Of a stretch of DNA of 64,000 nucleotides, positions 23,876 to 36,369 are shown one piece after another (positions within the stretch are counted from its first letter, which is position 1; each line of letters begins with the position of its first letter). The translations under genes were made by a program, and so were the position numbers. The stretch spans positions 159,786,118 through 159,850,117 of the forward strand of contig OZ023265.1 in assembly GCA_964006375.1 (NCBI GenBank), given 5' to 3'. This stretch comes from Tillus elongatus (taxonomy: Eukaryota; Arthropoda; Insecta; Coleoptera; Cleridae). The notes beneath the pieces are model-generated. The model did no database searches and was not told the DNA's origin. It saw nothing but the letters and a program-made list of their open reading frames with translations.

Positions 23876-24065
23876 TTTATTTGTTTGCTGTACTTTTAGT
23901 GATTTTTTATTTGTTTACGTGGACTGCAGCTTCGAACCGTCCTGGTTCATCATCTATAGTTAGACCACACAGGAACGATCATAGTCAGTAGCATGCTGAT
24001 GATGAACCAGGACGGTTCGAAACTGCAGTCCACGTAAACAAATAAAAAACCACAAGTACAACAAA

Positions 24066-24072
<7 letters not shown>
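23876..24072. repeat. palindromic element inserted in an (AT)n tract
   Basis: Left arm ~23880-23954 and right arm ~23999-24072 are inverse copies of ~72 bp (both contain TTTGTTTACGTGGACTGCAG and GAACCGTCCTGGTTCATCAT), with a 45-bp centre. The AT tract continues directly after the right arm. The right arm carries the hammerhead-like motif at 23988-24036. Confidence 0.8.
23988..24036 (+). ncRNA. hammerhead-ribozyme-like motif, core intact
   Basis: CTGATGA at 23996-24002, one extra T, stem II GAACC/GGTTC (24004-24018) with a 5-nt loop, GAAA at 24019-24022, stem III ACT-gc-AGT, then C at 24030: a GTC cleavage triplet. Stem I starts G-C, T-A on either side of the core with one mismatch next. All invariant core bases of a hammerhead are present; only the single extra base before stem II is unusual. 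Confidence 0.5.
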
Positions 24073-24148
<76 letters not shown>

Positions 24149-24165
24149 GCTATACATGTGTAGCA

Positions 24166-24221
24166 GGAGACATAGACCGGTTTCGTCCTTGTTTGGACTC
24201 TTCTTCTTATGCCATACCTCC
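24166..24221 (-). ncRNA. hammerhead-ribozyme-like motif, canonical stems, altered CUGANGA
   Basis: Minus strand: GGAG and CATA upstream pair with TATG and CTCC downstream (stem I with an internal loop); AGAAGA stands in place of CTGANGA; stem II GTCC-AAACAA-GGAC (24185-24198), GAAA (24181-24184), ACC/GGT stem III and cleavage triplet GTC at 24175. Stem II joins the core without an extra base, as in canonical type I hammerheads of Penelope-like elements and retrozymes. The changed C3/U4 positions suggest a dead copy. Confidence 0.5.
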
Positions 24222-24530
24222 CAACAAGTCAGCCTTAAAGCAGGCATTGTCGTATAACGCAGTTGAGGATACATGGTTTCCGTGGCTTCTACACCACCTA
24301 GAGGCTTCCAGTTGGTTATTTTTCACTGATTTTTTTCCATGGCCTAAGTTCAATGGCCAGTTCTGAGAGTGGAGTTTTTCATGGAAAATTGCAAATGTTA
24401 TTCTCGAGAAAATAATTTGTTTTTACGAAATTCAACGCATATATTGCCATTAAACTGCAGATCCAATCTGCCAAAGTTCAGTTTTGTTAAACAATTGTGA
24501 TAAAAGTTTTTTCAAAATAATATTAAACAG

Positions 24531-25059
24531 AATTTGAAAAATTGCTCTAACAATATGTGTATACGTGTTGCCTTTGTAAAGTTTCTTACATAATGAAATG
24601 ATGAAAATGCGCTACCATAACGTACTTGCTGCATTTAAACTATTACCGCCATTTGTATATAGTTTGTCCGTTTAGGAATTTATTTACTAAAGAAAAGCAT
24701 TGTTTCAGATTTATTCTGTTATATAAAAAGCATAGCACATTTTAATCACCATATTTATAATTTAAACTGCTGCTATAAAATCGCAGAACGGGTCTATTTC
24801 AAATAAGTTTTCTGCAAATATTTTAGTCAAATGAACAACAGGTCTTTAGACAGAAATGTAAAACCCTGTTAATAAGCACACTTTTTGCATTGTTTAGTGT
24901 CCAAACCCGAGTTCGTTTTGGGACTTTTTGTTTAAAAATCACCAATCTAGGCGTTTCAAATTGCAACTTTCTGAAAGAAAAATCACAAAATCATGAAAGC
25001 ATTTTTTGGTACTTTCTGACCATTCTGCACACACAAAAAAACGTAATCTTCGTCTATAA
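24531..25059. other. non-coding stretch with one R terminus
   Basis: GCTACCATAACGTACTTGCTGC at 24611-24632 is a lone R terminus. The rest is AT-rich sequence without recognised features. Confidence 0.4.
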
Positions 25060-26385
<1,326 letters not shown>

Positions 26386-26535
26386 TTTTGAGTTGTCGTG
26401 GTGACACATAAATATATAAATATATACATATATAATACAGTAGCGGCTCTAGACATTTTTAGGGCGCAAATATCCAAATATTTTGTTGTTTCATAATATT
26501 GAGCACATATTTCTTCTCTAAAAAAAATAAAAAAA
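26386..26535. other. spacer between two R copies
   Basis: A 150-bp spacer with GTGGTGACACATAAATATAT, a decayed AT-tract edge. The outer ends of two R copies face each other here, so these are two separate insertions. Confidence 0.4.
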
Positions 26536-27396
<861 letters not shown>

Positions 27397-27837
27397 AAGA
27401 AGCGCATGGAAATAATTTTCTAAACAAACAGTAAATGAATTGTCAAATTGAAATCATCTAGAAGTTTGGAAAATGATACGCAAGCATGGTAACGGAGTTT
27501 AAAGTATTAGCATAATTTGTGTCTATATCATGGGTTATCACAACAAAACATTTTTTTTTATTGTAATTACATTCCGATTACATGATTTATTATGAATAAA
27601 ACTAATTTATTATTCTAATTAATTTATTGTTGTTATTGCATAATACATTAAAAGCTTATTAGTTATTCCACACCATATCTTATTACAGACTTTTAATATA
27701 TATATGCTCATTAATAATATTAAATTTCTAGTTTTACTTGTTTCACATAAAATGTTATTGTAAATAATGTGTCATATCCTGTATACAAAATGAGTGATTG
27801 CGTTTATATTAAGTGTATGTGTGTATGTATTTTTTTC
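27397..27837. other. AT-rich stretch, nothing recognised
   Basis: Possible loop region of an R foldback whose + arm survives only at 29865-29943. Confidence 0.3.
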
Positions 27838-27960
27838 ATTAACGTCGGTGTACACAACACGTCACTATTGTGGAAAGTTTAATTTCTGTAAGGAGGTTAA
27901 GGATATTTAACGTGTCCATCATCGCTTGATACACGAGGACGATGGTACACGCTGGATACG
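27838..27960 (-). mobile_element. SINE 3'-part fragment
   Basis: TTAACGTCGGT, TTTCTGTAAGGAGG and CATCATCGCTTGATACACG follow the order of the SINE 3' half but are strongly diverged; the middle is deleted. The 89-codon minus ORF over 27839-28108 has no support. Confidence 0.45.
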
Positions 27961-28257
27961 TGATTACGACGACAAGGAGACATCTCGCGTAGACTGTGAT
28001 GAAGCCTTTATTTGCATTTGAGAGGTTGGAGGAGTTTTTGGCGGATTGAAATAATCCGTCAGTATTAAATTTGCGCTGACCTTTGTCAACAAGGTATAAA
28101 TTTGGCAATCACTTGTGACAGTTAACGTAACCATAGGTTTGGCTTATGTATTAGAAACAGAATAAAATCATATTTTTCTTCTAAAACTTATTTTAAGTTG
28201 GAAGTTTTTGCTCTTTCGATCAAAGACTGTTTTTGGTCCATAAGAGTTTGTGTAATT

Positions 28258-29731
28258 TTTTTCCAACAACACACCACGAGGGCTTACAGCCTAAATACTA
28301 TCGTACCGTGGGTGTTGACAAGGAGGAAAGAGGCAACTTGTTAATTCTGGACTTGAAGGTTTGGAGGTTCGGGGGAGAAAGAAAAACATGTGCCGGCAAG
28401 GAATTCCACAACTTGGAAGTCCTCGGGACAAAAGAGCGGACAGTAAAACGGTGCAATCACTCTGTTCCCCTGGTAGATCTGTTGGGGGCAGCAGGTGGAG
28501 CAACTATGGAATAAAGCTCCTCTGAGCAGTGCCCGTGCAGATATCTATATAAGAGAGAGAGAGAGAGAGAAAGAGAGAGGTGTCACCAACGGCACGTCGG
28601 TGGGCAATGGATGGCAGCCTTTGGGTGAGGGTAGGGTCACCGATATAACTCTCTTCTGAATGGAGTCCAGGATAACGAGTGTAGAAGTGGCAGCAGCACC
28701 CCCGATGTGGGAGCAGTATTCGAGGTTTGGTCTTATTTGTGAAGTATATAAGGTATAGAGATTAGCTGGTGAAAAGTATTTGCGAGCCCGGAAGAGGAAA
28801 CCTAATTTCTTAGCAGCCGCTTCTGCCATTGATGTAACATGTTGGTGCCAATTGAGATTTCGTTCCACAGAAATGCCACCAAGTGAAAAGGACTCATTAC
28901 TTTGAATAACTTGGTTGTTCATTGTGATGGGTCTAGGGCTGATGTATCTCTTATGAGAAAGAAAGCAAGACTGTGATTTGGTGGGATTGAATTGTACAAG
29001 ATTTCTACACCCCAGTCTAATATTTTTTGGAGATCCACAGAGACAGAACCCTCCATGAGTCTGCGATCCTCATCTAATTGGGCTAAAGAGACAGGCTTAG
29101 AATATTGTATATTTGAGTGGAGGGTGCTGTCGTCCACGTAACTGTAAACTGGGTTGGATGTGCTAGAGAGGAGGTCATTGATGTGGAGAAGAAACAAAGT
29201 AGGGACTAAAGTTGTACCTTAAGGAACTCCTGCATTATTTGGATACAGTTTAGAGGAATGGCCATCCGCGACAACAGAAATGCTTCGGTTGGAGAGGAAA
29301 TTTGCTGTTCAGGTACAGAGTTTTGGTGGTACGCCATAGGCCGGAAGTTTATTAAGCAGTGCTGCGTGCCATACCTGGTCGAATGCTTTGTATATGTCTA
29401 GAGCGACAATCTGGGATTCACCGTGTAGTTCCATAGACTTGTTCCACGAATGGGTGAGAAAGGAAAGGAGGTCGGCAGTTGATCTGCGCTGACGGAATCT
29501 ATACTGCCTGTCGAGGATTAGACTGTGTTTTTCAAGAAATTTTAGTAATTCGGTGTTTATATAATTTTCCATCACTTTAGAGACGACTGAAAAGAGAGAA
29601 ATAGGCCTGTAGTTGCTAGGAAGCGGTTTGGATCCTTTCTTGGGGACGGGTTGTACTCGAGCAGTTTTCCAGTTACTAGGGAATATGCCTCTATTGTAAG
29701 ATGTCTGAAACACACGAGTCAGGACAAGATC
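28258..29731 (-). pseudogene. jockey-type LINE, copy A (5'-truncated RT)
   Basis: Minus-strand ORF2 pieces: GIFPSNWKTARVQPVPKKG, FRQRRSTADLLSFLTHSW, ALDIYKAFDQVWHAALLNK (29309-29713); SYVDDSTLHS, where the YADD active site reads YVDD, a common variant (29100-29150); KKLGFLFRARKYFSP and IRPNLEYCSHIGGAA (28545-28922). Frame changes and stops separate them. Endonuclease and ORF1 are missing. The 3' end (minus) is ...GTGTGTTGTTGGAAAAAAA. A (GA)n run at 28549-28578 sits inside the element (LSLSLS codons). Confidence 0.9.
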
Positions 29732-29864
29732 TTTTAATCTAGCACCTACGTTGGCCTTCCTGTGGTGCCAGGACTATTTTTTTACACCAATAACTTAGTT
29801 GTCCATTAGAGAGTTAGACACTTTCATACTTATACTGTACTTTTTCTCGACTTTGGCACAAAGT

Positions 29865-29943
29865 TTCAATAAAATAGTTGTATTTTAGTGAATTTTCATA
29901 GAAAAAATTCACTCTTTGGGAGATCCAGACTTTTGAATTTCGA
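29865..29943 (+). repeat. R inner-block fragment
   Basis: TAGTGAATTTTCATAGAAAA and GGGAGATCCAGACTTTTGAA match the inner end of R; broken at 29943 by the SINE fragment. Confidence 0.55.
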
Positions 29944-30113
29944 AGGGCGGAACGTGCAGTTATTCAACTTGCTCAAATACAATGCCACAACCTGGGCTGA
30001 TGTTAATTTACAGTATGTACTGAAAAATTAATTTGACGATTCTACTGAGAATCGAACCTGGGGCCCTTGGGTCGAGAGGCACGCATTCTTACATATGGAC
30101 CACCGAGAGTGCG
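29944..30113 (-). mobile_element. SINE head fragment
   Basis: Minus strand: GCACTCTCGGTGGTCCATAT head, GGTTCGATTCTCAG box B-like, then TTCAGTACATACTG and GAACGTGCCGCCC-type body up to ~29944, where it is truncated. Confidence 0.7.
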
Positions 30114-30117
30114 AGAA

Positions 30118-30531
30118 AATATAGATATTATAGAGAAGAAACCACCTGCACTTGAGTCTGAAAGAAGTAAGGTTATGTTGAGAAGAAAGTGAGGAATTAA
30201 TAAAGCGATAAATTGAAGATAATTTATATCCTGCGGCCTCAGAAGATGTGGTTTATGCGGAAATAGAAGCTGGTGAAGAAGACACTGAGTTCTATATGAG
30301 CAGCTATAAACTAAGAAAAGCGGTAGCTGAAATAAATAATAGATCAGCAGTAGCTGAGTGCTAGAGAAGACTGGTTTTGATAGAGAAGGAACGTGTGGAG
30401 AAAGCATACACAAGAAGCACTCTGAAAATAATGATGTCCAGGATTTGTGCAACACAATTTCAGATTTATTAGAAAATGTTAAAGGTCCGTCAACTTCAAC
30501 AGAAAAAATTGATTCCTCGGCAGACCATTGA
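30118..30531 (+). pseudogene. unidentified decayed coding remnant
   Basis: Three consecutive frames read as protein-like, charged sequence: ENIDIIEKKPPALESERSK; then EDNLYPAASEDVVYAEIEAG and YKLRKAVAEINNRSAVAEC ending in a stop; then NNDVQDLCNTISDLLENVKG with a stop at ~30530. Composition is unlike the AT-rich surroundings. It could be a host gene fragment, a processed pseudogene or the N-terminal part of a TE protein. I do not recognise it. Confidence 0.4.
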
Positions 30532-30539
30532 AAAATAAA

Positions 30540-31101
30540 TTCTTTACTTCGAGTAGTCGTCTAGAAGTCTAGAAGATTAGCGATTATTTTACAAACAAAT
30601 ACAATATAAGCTGGCAAAGATTCCACAGCCTGATTATTCAAAGTCCAGCCTTCCATTCGTACTTTACACGACTTGTTGAAATCCTTCCTTAGGTTTAATT
30701 TAAAACGTTTATTGGTTAGAAAAGTGTTCGTTACTTCGAGTAGTCGTCTAGAAGTCTAGAAGATTAGCGATTATTTTACAAACAAATACAATATAAGCTG
30801 GCAAAGATTCCACAGCCTGATTATTTAAAGTCCAGCCTTCCATTCGTACTTTACACGACTTGTTGAAATCCTTCCTTGGGTTTAATTTAAAACGTTTATT
30901 AGTTAGAAAAGTGTTGTGTCTGTCCAATGCTTGCTTTGCCGCGGCGATCTTCCTTCTCAGTTCTTTATCACATTTTCCATTAACCGTAATTACACTCTCA
31001 AAGTACGTCTGCTTGTTCATGTTGCTGACTTGTTTAATGCTAGTGGCCAGGTGTTCTTTCCCTTGTTCTTTGCTAACAAGGATGCCTAAATTTACTAGCA
31101 A
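30540..31101 (-). pseudogene. RTE/L2-like endonuclease-reverse transcriptase fragment
   Basis: Minus ORF 30748-31101 contains NKQTYFESVITVNGKCDKEL, RRKIAAAKQALDR and LTNKRFKLNPRKDFNKS followed by EGWTLN. This follows the order of the post-RT region (YLGS-I--DG-C--EIRRRI--AK-AF ... W-L) in endonuclease-RT proteins of many arthropod LINEs. The tyrosine/LGS part is altered and the following YGCE.W part is shortened. The 3' part is duplicated in tandem (separate entry). Confidence 0.75.
30543..30916 (+). repeat. 187-bp tandem duplication
   Basis: 30543-30729 and 30730-30916 are almost identical (differences such as GATTATTC/GATTATTT, CTTAGG/CTTGGG and TTGG/TTAG). Each starts near TACTTCGAGTAGTCGTC. 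The few mismatches point to a recent event. Confidence 0.9.
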
Positions 31102-31777
31102 TAATTTTGTGGGGCCTGCTTGGTCCCGCTTGTCAATAAAGCATGTTCAAGTGCCATACCCAAGTACAAAAGCTGTCATTCTATAGAACTCTTCAGTTAT
31201 GCATCATAAATGTTTTGTGACTTTTATTCATTACATTTGTTTTCATCATATTGACTTTCAGTTTGATTCTTCGTAACACAGTTTTTTTAGTTATTTCCTT
31301 AATGGTTTATATAAAAATTGCCCAAAAAATATGTTTTTTTAACTGGCGGTTTTTATACATAAGTGTTTAATATTCTTGGCATGCACTGTACATATTATTC
31401 GTGTAATTGACTTGCTATGTAACAACAAAGTTAACCTTGACCTTCCAAATTCTTTATTACATTTATAACAAAAAACATAATTTAGACTGGGCCTTAGTAA
31501 GAGATAAAGCGTCTGGTAATGACATAACTAAGTCGTTATTTTTATCAGAATATTTGTTGTTTTGACCCCAGAATTCCAATGCTTCATCAGTAATTTATTA
31601 TACATTAAAAAGTGCATTAATTGCTTTTAAATTTAATATGAAAAACCGTGTGGAAATAAAAAATTATAAACGTTTTACACAAAACATGTCCTCGGGTTGA
31701 ACCGTGTCCAAGATTTGCCGTTCCGGCTCCAATTTTAGAGTCATTTTCAAAAGGTTAAGGAAATATGAAATGGTGTA
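31102..31777. other. non-coding stretch
   Basis: No gene. 31690-31760 is a diverged relative of 10050-10140 (CTCGGGTTGAA, AAAATG...GGAACGG on the minus strand). Confidence 0.35.
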
Positions 31778-31786
31778 ACTCTAAGC

Positions 31787-32130
31787 CTTAGTGGTTCAGT
31801 GGTAAGAACGTGAGCCTTTGAACCGAAGGAAGCTGGGTTCGATTCCAGGGTTCTCCTTTTACTTTTTCAGTACATACTGTAACATTAACATCAACCGAGG
31901 TTGTGGCATTGTATTTGAGCAGGTTGGGTGTCTGCACGTTCCGCCCTTCGGAGAGGGCGTAAAGCTGTCGGTCCCGTGTCAATGAGATGTTGGGAACGTT
32001 GCCTCACAGAAAGGCAGGGGTTCGGCAAAATTTCTAGGATAGTGAGGTGAAGCTGCTCCCCGGCGTCGGTGATTAGCCATAGCCGCAGAAATATACCGAC
32101 GTTAAAGAAACAAAAAAAACACACACACAC
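31787..32130 (+). mobile_element. tRNA-derived SINE, copy 5, full length
   Basis: Head CTTAGTGGTTCAGTGGTAAG (box A-like) and GGTTCGATTCCAGGG (box B), body CTGCACGTTCCGCCCTTCGG, GAGGTGAAGCTGCTCCC and ATACCGACGTTAAAG, tail (A)n then (AC)n. Flanked by AACTCTAAG (31778-31786) and AACTCAAAG (32131-32139), a 9-bp duplication with one mismatch. Confidence 0.88.
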
Positions 32131-32400
32131 AACTCAAAGCCCTTGACCTGCCTACCCAGATATCACTAGAGGTCGCCGTGTGTTCCACCAAAGACACAAC
32201 AATTTTTTTAGAAGGAATCTGACAACAGTGTAAACAAATATTTAAAATAGCCACTACAATTATTTCCATGTATTTGACATGTTGCTAAGAAAATCTCGTA
32301 TATATTTTTGTAACTGATTTTGATAGAATCAAAATATAAGGAGACCACTTTTAGACACTTCCAAAACATTCAGTTTTATTTGTTTACGAACACATTTGGA

Positions 32401-32645
32401 GCCTCGGTGGTCCAGGGGTAAGAGCGCGTTCCTCTGAAACAAAGGGTACTGGGTTCGATTCCCCTGGTTCCACTTTCACTTTTTCAGTACAAGGTGGTGG
32501 CATTCGATTTGAGCAAGTTGAATGTCTGCACATTTCTCCCTCCGAAGGGAACGTAAAGCCGTCGGTCTCTTCTCCATGAGATTTTTGGGCACGTTAAAGA
32601 TTCCTACCCTCCATACAGAAAGGCAAGGATTCGCCAACAATAATA
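32401..32645 (+). mobile_element. SINE, copy 6, 3'-truncated
   Basis: GCCTCGGTGGTCCAGGGGTA head, GGTTCGATTCCCC box B, body through CAGAAAGGCAAGGATTCGCC, where it stops. About 50 bp around the CAGTACATACTG region are missing. Confidence 0.82.
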
Positions 32646-32654
32646 GCAAACAAT

Positions 32655-32850
32655 TTCTGAACGCTGCAAGTACGTTATAGTAGCGAATTTTCATAAGAAT
32701 TGTACAGTATTATTATACGGCATATTAATAAAGTTAATACTTTAAACATACACATACCTTGAAGATCGATTTTAGAGGTGCTGGTACGCGCATATTTGAA
32801 TAATTCTTTCGAAAGTGTTACCATCGATATCTCTCTATTATCAAAAAAGT
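32655..32850 (-). repeat. R-terminus subfamily r', inverted copy
   Basis: GAACGCTGCAAGTACGTTAT, ATTATTATACGGCATATTAA and CGAAAGTGTTACCATCGATA are the inverse of 11770-11965. Confidence 0.65.
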
Positions 32851-33284
32851 CTTGTGCTCTAACTCCTTTTGAGAAATATGCCCAAAACTCAATTTTCTAT
32901 GAAGCTTAAGAATTAAATTTTGCTATATCTGTAGATAGTGTAAGTCTCTTTAAAAGAAAATTGTATTACAAATTTCATTAGAGTTATACAGAAGATTTCC
33001 AGAAGGAAACTTAATTCATATTTAGGAAATTAAAGTAGCTGTCAAATTATAAGCGTAGCAGTTATTTTTCCTTATTAATAGCCAGTATGATTTCGTTTTA
33101 GTCAACCTAATCAAACCGGTTTTTTCAATAACAATTACAACAATAACAAAATTATGATTTCAGACTCAAAGGTGACAAACTTATTTAGGCGTTTTAAACA
33201 AAAATGAGATCTTGTTCAAAACGTATGAAATCTGTGCACTATTGTTTCTCCAAATGTGAACATAAAACATAAAAAAAGATACCT
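32851..33284. other. non-coding stretch, nothing recognised
   Basis: AT-rich; includes a (TTA)-type stretch CAATAACAATTACAACAATA near 33125. Confidence 0.3.
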
Positions 33285-33358
33285 GGATCCAGCTGGATTC
33301 GATCGCGTCACTTTCTACGTGGGATGCGAGCATGATAACCGCTACGCTATCTGGGTAG
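33285..33358 (-). pseudogene. tRNA-like sequence (tRNA pseudogene or SINE head)
   Basis: Minus strand reads GATAGCGTAGCGGTTATCAT (box A TAGCGTAGCGG), an anticodon-arm-like CTCGCATCCCACGTAGA and a box B-like GATCGAATCC. The acceptor ends do not pair well, so it is not a functional tRNA. It differs from the window's SINE head. Confidence 0.4.
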
Positions 33359-34019
33359 GCGTCAAGAAAGGTTTCACTTGCGTCATACCGTAGATCGGCT
33401 CCATGCCCGGGATATTATATTCAAAGTATACGTAAATAATTAACTACAGAAAATTAGGTAGTAGAATTACCATTGAAACACATCCCACGGCTGTTTCGGT
33501 CTTATATGACGTCTTATGTTTAAGTTTCAAGATAAAAGAAACTTTTTTAGAATCATTTTTATAAAGACTTGGCTTGATTTTGTTTAAATTTCTGATACAT
33601 TATTATGCGACAGCATAATATATCTATGTTGCGCTAAAACTGTGTTTGAGGCCGCTAATAAAGCTACAAATACAGTGTATTTTAATAATTGATTGAATCG
33701 TCCAGTTAAATAACAATCACTTGGCAAGTTTTTAATTTCATGTCGTCTGTCATTTTTCATAACTGCTGCCGAGATTTCACGATTGTGAATTCGGGTAGTA
33801 TGTTTTCTGCCTGGTATATATTTGGTTTGGTTACCGTTGCTGCATGGTTTAACTACCGTGTCTGTCAGGCATTCGACTTAACCACTAAGTCGTTTCAACG
33901 CATGTCTTTGTGTTTTATTTTTAATTTTGAAAAAACTAAATATTGTGGACCAAATTACTTAAAATTCACAACATATGTTTATTTGCACTATTTCTATCCA
34001 CATGTGAAGTCTCATTCCA
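33359..34019. other. non-coding stretch
   Basis: A 116-codon ORF at 33740-34090 runs into R-type repeat sequence and shows no domain; I regard it as chance. Confidence 0.35.
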
Positions 34020-34192
34020 GTTACTCTGATACTTACAAAAATATAGCGTTTTCAAAAAGTTTTCCACGAATTTCCACCGGAAAAACTTGAGCATAAAGGC
34101 TGATTAACGAACTAGACCTCAGTTTTTGCCCAACCAAGATTTTTGCCATGTTTGATTGAAATCAGTTTAGTATTTTTTGAGTTATCGCTCAG

Positions 34193-34269
<77 letters not shown>

Positions 34270-34419
34270 CATACATACATACATACATACATACATACAT
34301 ACATACATACATACATACATACATACATACATACATACATACATACATACATACATACATACATACATACATACATACATACATACATACATACATACAT
34401 ACATACATACATACATACA

Positions 34420-34451
<32 letters not shown>

Positions 34452-34530
34452 CATATACATATAAAAATTTTAGCCGGCCTTGGTTTCGGGTTCTAGGGAC
34501 CCCAATTCGCGCTCATCTGAGGAAACTCGC
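34020..34530 (-). repeat. decayed R copy with compound (AT)n(ACAT)n microsatellite
   Basis: TTTGAGTTATCGCTCAGATACAT leads into (AT)n 34197-34265, then ~49 copies of ACAT (34266-34462), then the R inner block GGTTTCGGGTTCTAGGGACC and CGCGCTCATCTGA. The ORFs of alternating YVCM or THTYI codons are microsatellite translation. Confidence 0.7.
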
Positions 34531-35214
34531 TGCATCAGATTTTGTTTTATATAAATATACATTTAAGCAATTTGCAACGTCTTGTATTCTTCCATAACTA
34601 ACTCATTGTTTTACAAATTGAAAAAAATATAGACACAATCCTATAATCCACGTTTCCTTATACTTTATACCCTTGTCACCAAAAGTGCAAAAGCGGCCCA
34701 TACATGAGCAAATTATCTTGACAAAAGCTTTAGTTTATATCCTGGCACGATTCTACGCCTTGTAGGAGACTCGTTTTCACAAGGAAAAAATCGATGCCTT
34801 GAAATGAGATAGCAGTAAAGTGAAACCGTATTACAAAGACACAGGTCAAATGGAACGGGAGGTATCAAATATATTTTCTCACAGTTTGAACTATTTCGAT
34901 TTAGTTTCGATTATTGAACATTTGAAACTAATAGAACTTTAGAAATTGCGTCTTTCCTTTACTTTTGTGAGAAAACGGAGTGGCTTAAAACACGCTACTT
35001 TAAATGAACTAGGAAAAAGTTGATCGTATTTTTCTCTTACTGTTATTTATAAACTTGCAACATCCATGATATTTCAGACAGCGATTAATGTAAATAAAAA
35101 CAATTCTTGAAATTTTCAAACCAATTGATTGAAATATTGAATTAACTTGCGTTTGCATATTTTGACATTCTCAAACCTTCCAGGCATGCTACAAACTAAG
35201 GAATATGGCTGTGG
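34531..35214. other. non-coding stretch, nothing recognised
   Basis: AT-rich, unique within the window as far as I can see. Confidence 0.3.
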
Positions 35215-35500
35215 TATGGTGTACGAAGCTACTCCTACCAATTTAGACTATCCTATCCCAAACGTGTTCGATAGGTGATAAGTCAGGTCATTTTGCGGGT
35301 CATGGAAGAAATTCGTGGCATGGAATTACTTTTCGGGAACTTGGGTTTTCTAATTTTTGAAAATAAACCAAGGTTCCAGAACGTTATTAATGTAAAACGG
35401 GCCTTTTATGTTTCGGTAACAGAAACACTAGAGGTGGACCTGTTTCCAAATTCAATGGCATCCCATGCCGTAATGTCAGTACACATCATTCCATAGGTTT
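35215..35500 (-). pseudogene. Tc1-like (DD34E) transposase remnant
   Basis: Minus strand 35245-35310 reads PA-K-stop-PDLSPIEHVWDRI, the C-terminal catalytic block of Tc1 transposases (SPDLSPIEHVWD; third acidic residue = E), with the preceding Trp and a Ser changed to stops. Upstream pieces YINNVLEPW and TAWDAIEFG fit the region before it in other frames. Only ~95 codons remain. Confidence 0.72.
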
Positions 35501-36369
35501 AATCCAAAATTAATTAATTAAATAAATAAAATAATACGCGAATATTATTTTGGCTTTATTATCAAATATTGGCAAAAATATAGGTTAAATGAAACAATTA
35601 TTTTAAATCATTTCTGGAGGGGTCTTGAATGATGGCAGTGTTGCTGTTTAAATATCAAGATACTCTGTAGAGCTTCTACGCTAGGAACGTTGAGAAGTGT
35701 TTTCCCAGCATTAATAGCGTCCTTGAGCGGGAAAATAGTAGATCGACTAAAAGGTATATAAAAAGTCGGGACGCAGCAAGTGCGTTAAAAAACTGGTCCG
35801 ATTTTCGTGGCCTTCGATCCTCTTCAAGCTATTTACCCACCTAGCAAGATATAATTATTCACAAAAAGCTTTTCTACGAATCTACCAAAAAAGTGTTGCA
35901 ATAAAATTTCCAAAAAAAAAATCACGAAAATCCGGAAACTTTTTTTTTGCAATAACTTATTAAACATTTACTATTAATTACCAAAATTTGACGAAAACAA
36001 ACAATGATTTCTACAGAAGCACAAAAATGTTCTGCGACAACTAACTTTTTTTACAAAAAAATTGCTGAACGAATACATAGAATTTATTATTATTTATTTT
36101 ATTTATTTATTATTATTTATATTATTATATACCTAATCTGTAATTAAGATTGAATAAAAAGAAAATATAGAATTTTTTACGGCGGTTTGAATTTTTTCAG
36201 ATTAAGTCACTATTTGAGACCGCCCTGTATTTTTTGACGAATAAATTAAACGAAAAGCCTCTTTGAATGCGTCGCTATCTATTGGTAAAAACGCCGTATC
36301 ATAATTTTTGATATGTGCCAAAAATGTAAAAAGTTGCAAAACAGTTGAAATACCGATCAACGCTCTCAC
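35501..36369. other. non-coding stretch with a lone R terminus
   Basis: GTCGGGACGCAGCAAGTGCG at 35765 is an R terminus. A possible small inverted-repeat element ends (ACGGCGGTTT ... ACCGCCCTGT) near 36180-36230. Nothing else. Confidence 0.4.

Noticed and set aside
33285..33358. Functional tRNA gene
   Set aside because: Boxes A and B are recognisable but acceptor and anticodon stems do not pair, so only a tRNA-derived pseudogene is called.
33740..34090. 116-codon ORF as a possible host gene
   Set aside because: Its 3' half runs into R-type repeat sequence and no motif or splice context supports it.
34112..34496. ORFs of 83-117 codons with MYVC or THTYI repeats
   Set aside because: Translation of the ACAT tetranucleotide repeat on both strands.
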